Part shown: positions 1 through 30,925 of the stretch, piece by piece
Numbering within the stretch: position 1 is the first letter of the stretch
How the letters are laid out: every line of letters begins with the position of its first letter
DNA from: Cristatella mucedo
Lineage: Eukaryota > Bryozoa > Phylactolaemata > Cristatellidae
Direction of reading: 5' to 3'
NCBI GenBank assembly: GCA_009760855.2
Contig: WPIO01000023.1
Coordinates: forward strand, 3,938,501 to 4,002,500
Length of the DNA stretch: 64,000 bases
Program-made: the position numbers and the translations under genes
Notes under the pieces: generated by a model
The model's database searches: none
Told to the model about the DNA's origin: nothing
What the model saw: the letters and a program-made list of their open reading frames with translations, nothing else

Positions 1-754
1 GTTCCAGACTCTACCGCAATAGGTGAATTTCCACGAAGTAGGATTCTTAATTTATAGATCGAATATTTTTGTAGTTAAAGCATAGAAGACCTGTTTATGA
101 CCCTCTAAATACGGTTTTTAACATTGTTAGAGCCCCCCTCCCGACATGGAGTAACACCCCTTTAGTCACCATTATACTCGTATTGTAATGTAATGTATCT
201 CCGTCTGCGACTCCACAAAGCCACGAAGACTAAGTGGATGCTACGCAGGAGATTTTTGTATAGCGCACTCACAGCCTAAGAGGCTTTCGGTACGCATTCG
301 GTAGCCAACATACTTGAATAGTATTACCATATATAATATACAAAATAGGAGAAAATAAGACATATTAGACGTTACAAACATCGTATTGTTATTATTGTAC
401 ATTTAATTGCACACACACAATTCTTACGCACAAACACATAGCTTTGAAAATAGTGCGTTTGGTGATAGAGCGAATAAGAGGAAGAGATGTACAGCACAAC
501 GCAAAGAAGAGCAAGGTTACTGCTCCTCTGAAGGCCCGACTTCAGTGGAAGAGCTTTCGAGTGGTGCAATATCTTCAACAGTCGTCTTCTTCCGCGTTCC
601 ATACGTACAGTAATTTTAATTGTAATCAGGGGTGTATAATTGACTCAGACAAACGAGCGCGCTGTCATTTTCACTATTTCAATCAACTTTTAATGAATAT
701 ATACATATTTAAAAAAACCGCGATAGAGTGAAGCCGTGAAAGTCGAAGCGTGAA
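1..754. other. Unassigned AT-rich sequence
   Basis: No exon, RNA gene or repeat family is recognisable. The short open frames here show no protein similarity I recognise and are not flanked by convincing splice sites. The N-terminal coiled-coil exons of SGF29 would be expected upstream of 2.0 kb, but I could not find them here. Confidence 0.5.
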
Positions 755-830
755 GTAACGAGGGACGACTGTAGTGAGTTACAGAAGTCAAGACCGGATG
801 TTACAAATGCATTGACACATTAGTCTTAGA
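755..830 (-). mobile_element. LINE fragment (CR1/L2-like), short
   Basis: Read on the minus strand, this matches the C-terminal RT-region stretch of the better copy at 33.6-36.3 kb (around TSKLVHAFVTSRLDFCNSLL), with a frame break. It stops abruptly at about 830, where an unrelated AT-rich segment begins. Confidence 0.6.
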
Positions 831-1421
831 TGCATTAGCTATTCCAATTGCTTTCTTGTATGTTCCTTCTTCAATGGTTTTAGCAGCCCTATTTGATGTT
901 ACTGGTATATCAGTAGTTGGCTGATTTAATATTTTTAAATGTTAAATAGCTTTTTTATTTTCATAAGCAACAGCTTATTTAGGTCTTATTCTCCTAAGCC
1001 TATTCGGATTTACACCAGAATTGCCAGTAGATATTGCCAAAGTTCTTTTATCCAGTTGAGCTTCTACTTTATCTTTAGTAGCCGTTTCTGCTTCGAATCT
1101 CTGTGCTTCTAAATCATCCTGAAGTTTAGCTGCATCTCCGAAATCTTGCAGCCTATGAATTTTTGTCTCATTCAATCCTTGAACATTGCCACATGACTTA
1201 TATTTTATATATATCTTTTCTTTAAGCATCTATATAAAGCTAGTTTTTCTGATTAAACATGGTGTTATCTGTTTTCCTTGTGGATTTACTGTCCAGAGTC
1301 TGCCTTCAAATTAAGTGTTTGTTAAATCAATTACACAATAACCAAACTTGTCAAAGTGCTTGAATTGACCCAATTTCTAAACATTTTACGATAGATATCA
1401 CTAAGATATGCATTTCCACTA
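831..1421 (-). pseudogene. Broken protein-like segment of unknown family, inside LINE DNA
   Basis: I do not recognise this family. On the minus strand one frame stays protein-like for about 115 codons (about 1340 down to 975), interrupted by two stops. It includes RLWTVNPQGKQITPC and then an 84-codon open stretch rich in Glu, Lys and Ala, which looks helical and ends NPNRLRRIRPK at the stop codon at 975-977. Ten bases further on is an ATG (964-962) reading MKIKKLFNI before a stop. After a frame change the sequence reads protein-like again (QPTTDIPVTSNRAAKTIEE) until about 833, where LINE sequence resumes. A tight stop-gap-ATG junction is common in phage and bacterial genomes and rare in animal ones, which suggests capture of prokaryotic, phage or organellar DNA; this is inference. 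A decayed transposon or retrocopied coiled-coil gene is the alternative. Base composition is clearly more AT-rich than the flanking LINE. Confidence 0.4.
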
Positions 1422-1540
1422 TATTGCGCCTGAGTGCACGGGCCGGTAGGCCAGCAAGTTGTGAGTTACAGAAGTCAAGGCGGGATGTCACAAATGTACC
1501 AATTTAGATGTAATATCCCTGTCTAAACAAGCCCGAAAAG
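1422..1540 (-). mobile_element. LINE fragment (CR1/L2-like)
   Basis: Minus-strand match to the same LINE region as the piece ending at 830 (GLPACAI..., then ...SRLDFCNS and the upstream ACLDKD stretch). Because both pieces contain the same roughly 60 bases, with several differences, the segment between them is flanked by two partly overlapping LINE copies. Confidence 0.65.
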
Positions 1541-2016
1541 GAGTGCAAGTTCAGCTCTGCTTGCACCACGTACGGCTAGAGTATTTCTGATTTCGGTAGG
1601 ATAGTTTTGCTGAACGCGTCAGCAAACATTCTGGAGCTTTAATTTCGGCTATCTTGGACATGTGCAGCAAAATTTATCCAACCGATTCCACTGGCAATGT
1701 ATCTCACGTTGTGTAGCTCATATAAGCCTATCGGCTGCTGGTGACAAGCCTGCATGCAAACATTATTTGACAACCTTACATGTTGACCTTTACGCTTGCT
1801 GCAAACTGGAGGGAGGAGGCAAGCCCCGCAGGACGTGTAAGGATAGTTGTTTTGAATGATGTCCACTAAGCATGGGCGATTCGTGACCCTGTGCTCATCA
1901 GTGTGGGATATTGTCCAATTATCATCTGCTGGGATGCTTAGTTTGTCTCTTTGTCAGTGGCATGCTGGTCACTGCAATTCATTTTATATTCCTTCCCACA
2001 TTTCGCCGAGTTCCAG

Positions 2017-3868
<1,852 letters not shown>

Positions 3869-4175
3869 CCTGGCTGAACTGGAACTGGATTAGACGTGCT
3901 GAGCCAGCAGGCGCAGCTAGTAATAGAGAGCTTATACTGGACTATCTATTTCTTTAGATTTCTGGGACCATTGGACCATCCTGCTAAAATACAGGTCCTG
4001 ATCTGATGTGGGTGCACTGTGAGAGCTGCATGTCAGAATTATTTATTAGCATCGCTTATAATATATTTGTGGTTGCTGTACTAGTGGGCCTTTTTATCCT
4101 GTTTTTATTGTCGATGTAAGTTTTATCTTGCCATGGTAGCATTGCAAGCACATGCTTATACTAACTCGGTACATC

Positions 4176-4181
4176 AATAAA
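4176..4181 (+). terminator. Probable SGF29 polyadenylation signal AATAAA
   Basis: AATAAA lies about 310 bases after the SGF29 stop codon and is followed by a GT/T-rich stretch (gttgttctttgttgc), the usual downstream element. The implied 3' UTR is about 330 bases. Confidence 0.6.
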
Positions 4182-4209
4182 TCGCCCTTTGTTGTTCTTT
4201 GTTGCTAGC

Positions 4210-5887
4210 ATGGATTTGCAAAGGTGCGACTTTTGGTAAATATATAGCTGTTTTAGTTTTGGAAATTATTTTTTCCTTTTTCAAGTGATCTACCATCCTG
4301 GAAGGATGTGACGAATTGAACCTAACCTCTGAGCTAATTGGTTAAGGTTATTCAGATATTTTTGAAAGTATGCCGGCCCAGACTAAAGGCGATTCAGTTG
4401 TGCAATTTAGGAATCGAGTACTACATAGTATGAATCCAGCTGTTTCATCAAGCATTGACGTGATAACACGTCTATGGTCGCTGATATCGCGATCAGAGAA
4501 AATAGATCGAATGCCTCTTGTCAGAATAGAGATTGTCACCGACAAAGAAGCTGTATTGTGCAGCTGTGAAGCAAAGCTTCGATGTTGTAAAAGGAGATAC
4601 CCCACTAGCAGATTAGTGCACTTTTTCAAGTGCCGGTAGCTCCACTTACGTATATACCTGATAGACTAACAGGATTAAATCGACAACTAACCGATGGAGC
4701 TATATTATATCTCTAGCCAGGGAATTTATGTAGGCCGGTGTTCTGCGTTAGTAGATTTATGCAGTTATTCTTGCTGCCATCTGTTTTTGCTTAGCACGCA
4801 AAAAGAAAATACTGCATGCAGATATTTAGCTAATAATCAGGAACTGTTAGCTATTTCTTTAGCATAGTTGGATTGTAATTGTTATCAAGTGGGCTAAATT
4901 TGTGGATTATTGCAGAACACATACCCTGGATATACCACAAGCATACGCAACTCGAAACAATTATGTAGGAACAGCATGAATTGCTTATGATCACATGCAG
5001 TTTTTATCTTCTAGCTGAGCTACCATGTTTCCAAATTATTGTATAGTCAGCCCGAATCTTCGCATGCGTCGTATCTTATGTATTTAATCTAGATATAACT
5101 AAAACGTTGCTGTACATACATCGACACACGACGTAGTCACGTCAGCCGACCAGAACCCAAGCGTGAATCAGCCCTAAAACCAACAGATAGAAAAACAGCC
5201 CAGATTTAGCTGTAGATAGAAAAGTCATGCACAGCGTAAGAATGTGATTAATTTCAGGAAGAGCTAGAGACGGCTGTCGGTTAGTACTCAACAACTGCGA
5301 TAAAAGCAGGCAGGATTTCCGGTTGCAGCAACGAATGGAGCATCATAACTTTATTTCTCAGATGTGCACGCCTGTTACTAGGTCGCCTTGCACGATGGCG
5401 TCCGGCATGCCTGCCATTTCGAATTATAGCAGTGATCTTTCCAAAACTAAGTTTCACCAAATAAAACTTTCCCTGTCATCCCTTATCCGATTGTGTGAAT
5501 ATGTGCAATGCAGGCTTGTACCTGCAGATTTGTGTACCACGAGGGCTTCCTGTTTCTACAGTAGCCGCAGGGAAGGCCTAATTTTTTCTGAATTGGCTAC
5601 CTATACAGTATCTCGTTTACGTGTTGAATTGTAAAAAGCCTCCAACAGCCTTTTCGCCCCCACGATTCTCATCTCAACAAGCGGCTACATTTTCCAATTT
5701 CATCCTGTAAAAGTGCCGAAACAACACACGATTGTGCTATAATATAGAATAGTTTTAATAACAGCGGACACATAGTTAATCAGCGAGTTCGTATCAGTCA
5801 TGGACCTGGGAGGCACACACGTGTACAATTAGTTGCAAGTTCTATGCGGGTACGGCATCTCAAAGCTCTTGAGTCCCAAAAGATAAA
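4210..5887. other. Intergenic, nothing recognised
   Basis: No conserved exon, RNA gene or known repeat family is visible. Open frames here (for example 4348-4639 on both strands and 5323-5634) lack recognisable similarity and look like chance. Confidence 0.5.
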
Positions 5888-6030
5888 TATTTATTCATTT
5901 ATATAGCGCCCTAAGAGACCTCGATCTCTATTCAGGCGCTTCACATATGCTTCGGGGCTCGAGCCCACGACCACAGCCAGACCTTGGTCGGGGCGAGCAC
6001 CTTATCCGCTGGACCAAGATACACTTCCCT
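5888..6030 (-). mobile_element. tRNA-headed SINE, family B
   Basis: The minus strand reads a tRNA-like head (GGTCCAGCGGATAAGGTGCT...GGGCTCGAGCCCC) followed by the LINE-like tail (gcgcctgaatagagat...gggcgctatataaatgaata). Confidence 0.8.
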
Positions 6031-6540
6031 AGGCACGGACTGAGCTAAACGCAGCCTCACCAACCGCCTTCATTCACATACGAATTCTATGGGCTCACAC
6101 ATGTCTTAGATCAGCATATCAACGTATGTTGCATTTTTCTTCCTCCGATGACACTCGGTAGCAATTGCTAGTACGAATCTCTAGGACGTCGATACGGTCC
6201 AACTCGACACCGCACATTATACTAGCTTCCACAAATGGGCGGCATCTGAGGGCCAAGGAGTAGCGAAGGAACTGCGTAGGCTGCAAACTTTCATTGTCAG
6301 TGGATTCAAGATGAAATTTTTTGCGATATTAATGCCAGTCCAGCGAACCTGATAAACCGGCACCCGCGTAACCAGCTAAGGACCGAACTTGAACAACTGG
6401 TTAACCTGTCGTACGCTTACAGTTAGCAAATGCGCACAAAAAGCAATTAATCACATAATAATAATTTTTAAATTTTATTAAAGATATATCAATGATAAAA
6501 AGGTCGCCTGTGACCGTGCCTGATTCTCTCCGGAAACGCT
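6031..6540. other. Intergenic, nothing recognised
   Basis: AT-rich spacer between the family B SINE and the RPLP2 promoter region. No feature could be supported. Confidence 0.5.
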
Positions 6541-6822
6541 CTCAGGCGCCGTGATTCGCTGACTCCAGCCTGCGGTTCTTCCGGTCCTTCTCGCCATATT
6601 CCTCGGAGAGCGTGCACATCGTTTCGCGTCGCACCGACTTAAAAGTAACTAGCCCTGCGTTCTGCGTGCAGGCGGGTCTCTAGGCGCATTGGCTTTGGTT
6701 GATGCTATGCTTGGTGTGGTGTGTGTTTATTTACTGATGCCCGTAATAACGAGCGGGCTGAGTAATCATCTGCTGGTTAGCCGCCGGCTTCGTGTACCGT
6801 ACGGCAAGCTCTTGTTTTTAGC
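6541..6822 (+). promoter_or_regulatory. Probable RPLP2 promoter and 5' UTR
   Basis: GC-richer DNA directly before the RPLP2 start. It contains a pyrimidine run (TTCTTCCGGTCCTTCTC, about 6576-6591) of the type used for the TCT/TOP starts of ribosomal protein genes. The bases right before the ATG (CTCTTGTTTTTAG) look like a splice acceptor ending one base before it, so there may be a noncoding first exon. Neither the start site nor a donor is certain. Confidence 0.35.
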
Positions 6823-7364
6823 ATGCGTTACGTGGCCGCATACCTCCTAGCCGTCCTGGGTGGACAGGAGAAACCTTCCGCGAAGGATATTAAGAAGATT
6901 CTCGAAAGCGTCGGTGTTGAAGCGGAGCAGGCTAACATCGATAAAGTTGTGAAGGAACTGAGTGGCAAGTCGGTATCCGAAGTTATAAGCCAAGGTAAGA
7001 CGGCACGGCGCCGTATGATAGCGTGGAAAGGCGGTATTGGATCTCAATGATGCTTATTACCATCTTTCGGCTGAAAGTGTGATGCAAGCTATTTTAACTG
7101 AGGGATTAGCTAGTTTACTTGGGTGCCCGTACGTGCGCGCGGGACACGCCAGCCTATATTGGCACTTGAATTGCAGGACTGTCCAAGCTGGCTTCCGTGC
7201 CTTCTGGCGGCGGTGCGCCAGCAGCGGCTGCCGCTCCGGCGGCAGGAAAGGGCGGTGCCGCAGCGGCTGCTGCTCCTGCAGCGGCTGCACCGGCGAAGAA
7301 AGAAGAAAAGAAGGAAGAGTCCGAGGAAGAGGAAGGTGACATGGGATTCGGCCTGTTTGATTAA
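6823..7364 (+). CDS. RPLP2: 60S acidic ribosomal protein P2
   Basis: P2 pairs with P1 on P0 to form the lateral stalk of the large ribosomal subunit, which recruits and activates elongation-factor GTPases. Two coding exons, 6823-6994 and 7177-7364, join across a 182-base GTAAGA...TTGCAG intron to give 119 residues; P2 is usually about 110-115. The start is chosen because [15 protein letters not shown] is the canonical P2 N-terminus, followed by [14 protein letters not shown]. The splice restores [17 protein letters not shown], as in other P2 proteins. Next come the Ala/Pro/Gly hinge (about residues 70-97), the Lys/Glu stretch and the universal tail DMGFGLFD. The tail has [13 protein letters not shown] where most animals have [11 protein letters not shown], a mild departure. 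The intron carries a C/D snoRNA. The gene is convergent with SBDS and looks intact and expressed. Confidence 0.98.
7041..7106 (+). ncRNA. C/D-box snoRNA in the RPLP2 intron, U32/U51-like guide
   Basis: All elements of a box C/D snoRNA are present in order. A 5-bp terminal stem joins ATCTC (7041-7045) to GGGAT (7102-7106). Box C is ATGATGC (7047-7053), D' CTGA (7071-7074), C' GTGATGC (7079-7085) and D CTGA (7098-7101). The 12 bases before D' (ACCATCTTTCGG, 7059-7070) are perfectly complementary to the conserved 28S rRNA stretch CCGAAAGATGGT. The fifth base before D' pairs with the middle A of GAAAG, predicting 2'-O-methylation at the site known as Am1511 in human 28S (U32/U51) and Am807 in yeast 25S (snR39/snR59). 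The other guide (before D) has no target I recognise. The 3' end lies 70 bases before the intron end, a typical spacing for intronic C/D snoRNAs. Boxes C and C' end in C rather than A, a tolerated variant. Expression is untested. Confidence 0.85.
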
Positions 7365-7386
7365 GAGCTGCGTGCCATTCTTCTTT

Positions 7387-7392
7387 AATAAA
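7387..7392 (+). terminator. RPLP2 polyadenylation signal AATAAA
   Basis: AATAAA 22 bases after the RPLP2 stop, giving the very short 3' UTR usual for ribosomal protein genes. Confidence 0.85.
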
Positions 7393-10023
7393 GAATGCGT
7401 GCAAGCGTATCCGGCTCATGTTTTACGTTCGCGGTGCTAGTGTGACAGGATTGGCACGTGAATTTTGCCCTAGCTAGGTGAGATGCGCGTTTATCTACTT
7501 GTTCTGATCTGGTGTTCTCTTTGGCTCAGTACTGTCAATGAGTTGTTCTGGAGGCCAAGATGATCTTTGCCAGTGTAGTCATGGATCGAGTGACCAAAAC
7601 CCTCTCGGAAAGCATCGTGATCAATGTTATGCGCTGCTAGTTGACTCAATGCTTGAGTAGTTATTTTGCAATGGCAATTCGTCATTTTGCTTAGTTAATC
7701 CAGATGCTGTGGTTATGCACTACTTAATCATTCATGTCACATGGCCTTTTCCCAATAGCATTTCGGATGTTTTAGCCTACATTAGGGATTAATAGTATTT
7801 TATGCCCTAGTAGTAGTTAAGCCACAGAGATTTACTTACTTTGCATCCATTAACCTATCAATGTAGATGATCTTAGTACTGTCACCATAACCTACTTACT
7901 CGTTCGAAACCTGGACAGGGTCGCTACGACCTTGATATTATATACAGCCTTTAATATAAAACCATGCTGTGTAGAATGCTTAGGTGACCTTAAAACGCTA
8001 GACTCAGGTTGCTAATCTCTCAAGCCTAGGAACAATATTGTTGATTTTTAAAACTTCATGATCGTATTTCCCATGTGTTGTATAGAAGCATTTATTTATA
8101 TTCTATATTTTAATATAATATATTTGTATATTGTTAGGAAGCTAGATCTCTATTATAATTTTAGTGCTATTATAAGGAGCCACAATCTTGTAATATTTTG
8201 CTGCAATCAATAAAACGAAGTAGATTTATTTAGTGGTAGTAATTCTACTGAAAATGCATTTAAGCTGCCTATTCGAGATTGTTAATGATTCTTATGCCAC
8301 CATCGCCACGATTCAAGTTAAGAATTTTGCTACTTGCATGTCTAGTAGCTAAAGGTGGTAGTCAAATGCCCCCCACCCTTGGCTCTGGGTAACACATTTT
8401 AAGCCATTCAGTACACTTACAGCTTCGATCTTTCTATGGCTTAAAGATGTTACTAATGCACCTAGTTCAGATGACCACTAGAAAGAGGTGTTGGATAGCT
8501 ACTTATTGAGGGAGTGCAATAGTAATAAAAGCATGCTGCTCTATTTACCCGATGCTCTGCAGATGCAGTGACCGATGCCTATCGGCGAAGGTAGCGAGTG
8601 TTGGGCAAATTGTAAGGCTTGATTCGTAGGGCTTCACGTTGTCGGTTTTCAGATAAGGGTATATAATTGTATACATAATCCCTATGCATGTTTTAATGAC
8701 CAAGGCTCGCGAGTCCGATCGTCAAGCAGCAGTCTGGCCTTGAGCAGGAGCCCTTCCTCTGGGGACCTACGTTTGGCAGCTACCTCTTTGAAATATTTAT
8801 GGCGTACACATTTATTCAAGAAAGAGTATCCAGCAGAAGTAAAGACTACATACAATACCTGTGGCCACATCAAGGTACTCATCACTAACCGTTGACAGAA
8901 CTTCCGGTTAACAATCCTGTGAACAGGCAAAAGAAAAAGCATCATAAACTGGCTTGTTGGTTCACTGAATGTCCTGGCTGCCTGTTCCAAGGTGTTGGGT
9001 TTTCTTTCATGCGGCCAATGCCTTTCAGAGCCCTGTACACGTTGACATTGTAGTGCTGGCAGCAACACTGCTTTTGAAATTTGAAGCTCAATCACCGTGA
9101 TCACGATTCCCAGTCTCGTGTAAACTAAAGCTAAGCATTTTGTTTATGGAGATCCCTCAAAAGTCGTTTACAGGCTCAGAACAAATTTCTCTATCGGTAC
9201 ATTATCTCGAGTTACGGTTAGAAGGAATTATTCTCGATTAGTGCTGAGATAATGAAATCCTCTCCTTTCCCGAAGGTGAAGCCATGTCCGGTCTCACTAT
9301 TGTAAGACTTACGATGTCCGTGATGATCCTTAAGGATCTTGGCATAACAGTACTGATGAGCTTCCTAGTTAAGATGGTCGCAAGAGGTTGGATTGTGTAG
9401 TGTAAATACAGCTCAAGATGTCGAGGGGGAGGGCCCTTGCTTTCAAAGCTTTAAAGTTGTGCAGCTGTACTTCTGTCCTGCTACATGGAGCAGTGGCAGG
9501 AGGAAAACATAGCTGCATTATGTCGACAAACGTAAGGACGCGGTGCAAGCCACCAAGATCCCCTCGACTCAGGCGCGTGTATTGCTGCAGTCTGTGGCCC
9601 AAGTGTTCAACAAATGAGGGCGAACAATAAGGCGAAAATTGACAGTAACAAGGAAGAACATAATTTTTTGCCAAGAAAAAACCGATCAGATAGTACTAAA
9701 GCTGCGAAGAAGAGGCTCTCTACTAAAGAGCTGCAGCAGTTGCTAAGACAATACATCTGTATACACAGGTATGTACAGATTTGCAATTAGAGAGCATACG
9801 AGGTGGTCACGCAGGATATGATAAACCGACGTCGCTTGTCTGAATATAGCAGACGTTGAGCTGCAGTCGACACCAGGCTATAAAAGAATGATTTCACAGT
9901 AGTTCGACAACCCGGTTAGTAGACTACCTTGAGCATTCCAACTAACTCAAGGGATGCACGGGAAATGATTATTTAGTCGGCAGGCTTAACGAGGCATGCA
10001 ATTCCAGGAAGTCTTCCAGAACT
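7393..10023. other. Convergent intergenic region between RPLP2 and SBDS
   Basis: Contains the unmarked 3' ends of both genes. No strong minus-strand AATAAA lies close after the SBDS stop; the nearest exact one is at about 8813-8818, implying either a 1.2-kb 3' UTR or a variant signal nearer by. The 140-codon minus-strand open frame at 8682-9104 has no recognisable similarity. No repeat family identified. Confidence 0.45.
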
Positions 10024-28695
<18,672 letters not shown>

Positions 28696-28959
28696 GAAGC
28701 GCGCTTATTACACCATGCGGACGACAGGCTTAAACAGGTCAAGGTCTCCTCCTATTCCGTCTAGGAGTTATCCCATTCTGACGCGGCTAGTCGTACGACA
28801 CGCCCCACAGGAGCTTCGGTGTCTTGGTGGCCTTCCAGATCTTAACAGTATTTAGTCGTATTCGCTTAGCGTCCGAGCGAAAAGGCCAGCTATTATTCTA
28901 ACGCTTGTGAGCTCGCTTGCTAAGTAAATCTTCTGAAAAGAAGTGTTACCACTCTCCAC
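28696..28959 (-). promoter_or_regulatory. Probable SBDS 5' UTR and promoter region
   Basis: The DNA directly upstream of the SBDS ATG (at 28695, minus strand). It is only about 270 bases long before SINE sequence starts. No TATA box or other named element is convincing, so the assignment rests on position. Confidence 0.35.
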
Positions 28960-29275
28960 TATATAATTTGGCCCAGGGGTTAAGGAGCTCGCCTATCACG
29001 ACCGAGGTCAAGGTGGTTACCTGAGTTCGTAGGCTCGAGCTCTTCTGATTGAACAGCCTCCTTTTGTATAGTGACAGAAGAGCCTTTACGGCTATCACCG
29101 CCGCTTGCAGTGGCGATAAAGGATCTCCCACCGCAGGATTCGAACCCACGACCTCGGGGCAGAGGTCGTGAAAACCAACCGCTTTCACTAGTGAGCCATT
29201 ACGGCTCTGCAGCCTACGTTCAGCGCCTGGATAGAGATTCAATTTTTTTAAGGTGATTTACAAATGAATTATTTT
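28960..29275 (+). mobile_element. SINE family B copy split by a later SINE
   Basis: Head at 28960-29040 (ggcccaggggttaaggagct, ...gtaggctcgagctc) and tail at 29209-29275 (agcgcctggatagagattca, ...ttacaaatgaatta) are the two halves of one family B element, separated by a reversed family A copy. Confidence 0.7.
29041..29208 (-). mobile_element. tRNA-headed SINE, family A, nested
   Basis: Reverse copy with B box GGTTCGAATCC and body cactgcaagcggcggtgata. Inserted in a family B SINE; gctct on both sides may be a short target duplication. Confidence 0.8.
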
Positions 29276-29321
29276 TTACGTCATGTTTGCTAATATATAT
29301 GATGATACAAATCACAGCATT

Positions 29322-29370
29322 CGATTGATTTTATAATGCCCTCGGAGAACTAAATCTCTATCCGCACGGA
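29322..29370 (-). mobile_element. LINE/SINE tail scrap
   Basis: gattttataatgccctcgga and gaactaaatctctatccgca resemble the reversed shared tail. Confidence 0.45.
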
Positions 29371-29994
29371 TTAGCGACATGGCCGGTATCGCGCTTAGGC
29401 AGGCAGGACAAAGCAGACAGTACCGTACTTCGGGTCGGCATACTAAAGCGCACGACAAGTCACTCGGGGCCTCCGGTCAGAAGGACCTCTGGCTAGTGAC
29501 GTGCAATAAATGCAACGCACAGCGAGCGAACAGGAGCAAGCAAGACAAGCTGGAGCTGGAGCTGGAGGAGCCCGGCAGGGAAAACTGAGATGAACTGCGA
29601 GCTCCTTTTTGCAGCTGCGACTTGAATGATGCAAAGCCAGGAATGCAGGCGGCGACCGGAACTGCGAGCGAGCTCGAGACTTTCGGCGCTGACGTACCGA
29701 AGGCTCGATCACAAAAAGTTTCATTTCGGTCGAGATGACTAGAGCGCCGAGGAGCGGGTGGTACGAGAGCAAACCGGGGGAGCAAGGAGCTGGTGCAGGC
29801 AGGTAGGCTGGTGCATGCGAGTGAGGCGACTTGTAAACTGGAGAGAGATGGTCTCGAACTCTATTCGATGGTTGACAGGGGAGCCAGTGAAACTAGGATA
29901 CAAGTAGTGCGACGTGGAGCTAGACGGCAGAGCAGACGAGATGCTGAGTTTTACTCCCGTTGCGGAGGCGCAGAAAACGATTTATTGCTCCTGA
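29371..29994. other. Intergenic, nothing recognised
   Basis: No conserved exon could be supported. The overlapping open frames on both strands (29379-29785) do not resemble a known family. Confidence 0.4.
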
Positions 29995-30140
29995 GTGTTA
30001 GCCCAGTGATAAGATGCTCGCACTTTGCGACTCAGGTCGTGGGTTCGAGTCCGTCAGAAGGCACTCTGAATGGCCCAATGCAAGCGCGAGTGACAGCCAT
30101 TAAGGCTCTTCTGCCGCTCTATAAATTAATCTTCTGAATC
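29995..30140 (+). mobile_element. tRNA-headed SINE, family A variant
   Basis: agtgttagcccagtgataag, B box GGTTCGAGTCC, then caatgcaagcgcgagtgaca and aaggctcttctgccgctcta, ending attaatcttctga. Confidence 0.8.
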
Positions 30141-30764
30141 ACCTTACTTTTTTATTTTCACACACTTTAACCCGATATCAACCTCTGGTGTTACAAAGTC
30201 GACGAAAAAATCAGCGAGACTCTCGCATTTCGGCTGCTTTATACCAGCGACCGACGCCATACCCTCCAAGTGTTGGCGCCGCCCAGCAACCCTAGGTCCA
30301 GGTCATTACACAGAGATTCCGATCTGCTGCCCGCGGATTCTGGTGCTCGAGAATGTAAGCTCGTTCGTGCGGAGGTCTCAAAATGAGGAAGACTACTCGG
30401 CCACTCCAACGTGAGGGGGCTTAAGGGATGCCGGCAACGGTATCGTCGCGGCTTTCGCCGAGCTGGGCGTGGCTACTGTAATCCTTTCGAGTGTGGCTGA
30501 TCGGTCGAGATCAGACGCAAGCCCGAGCCGAACGGACGGACGCTAATAACGCCGCTATGTTTTCCGGCGAAAGTTTTTGTTCGAGTGACGGGCCGATGCA
30601 ACTGAATCCAGTCTGTAAATCAGCGGAGCTGAGTGTGTGCGACGGCGCCCCAGAGGTCTTTTTCAGTTCCATTCAAATCGCGGATGCCTTTGTTAGCAAG
30701 CTTACTTTCTGATTAGCCATCTGCCAGGTCTTGCTGAAGCAATTTTTGGCTCTATTCACTTGTA
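30141..30764. other. Intergenic, nothing recognised
   Basis: Moderately GC-rich; no feature supported. Confidence 0.4.
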
Positions 30765-30925
30765 TCGGTCGGGTCGAACCATGCTATTTATGTTGTTTAT
30801 CAAGCATGATGCCACTCACCATTCGATCGTATTTCCTTTGCAGCAAATGTAAAGTGCCTAGAAAGAGATTGAGTTCTCCGAGGGCGCTTTATCAAGGGTA
30901 TTATTATTATCATCATTATTATAAG
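30765..30925 (+). mobile_element. LINE 3' UTR fragment
   Basis: tgttgtttatcaagcatgat, cctttgcagcaaatgtaaag, cctagaaagagattgagttc and a (ATT/ATC)n end. Confidence 0.85.

Noticed and set aside
8682-9104. 140-codon minus-strand frame downstream of SBDS
   Set aside because: No recognisable similarity, and it could simply lie in SBDS 3' UTR or spacer DNA.
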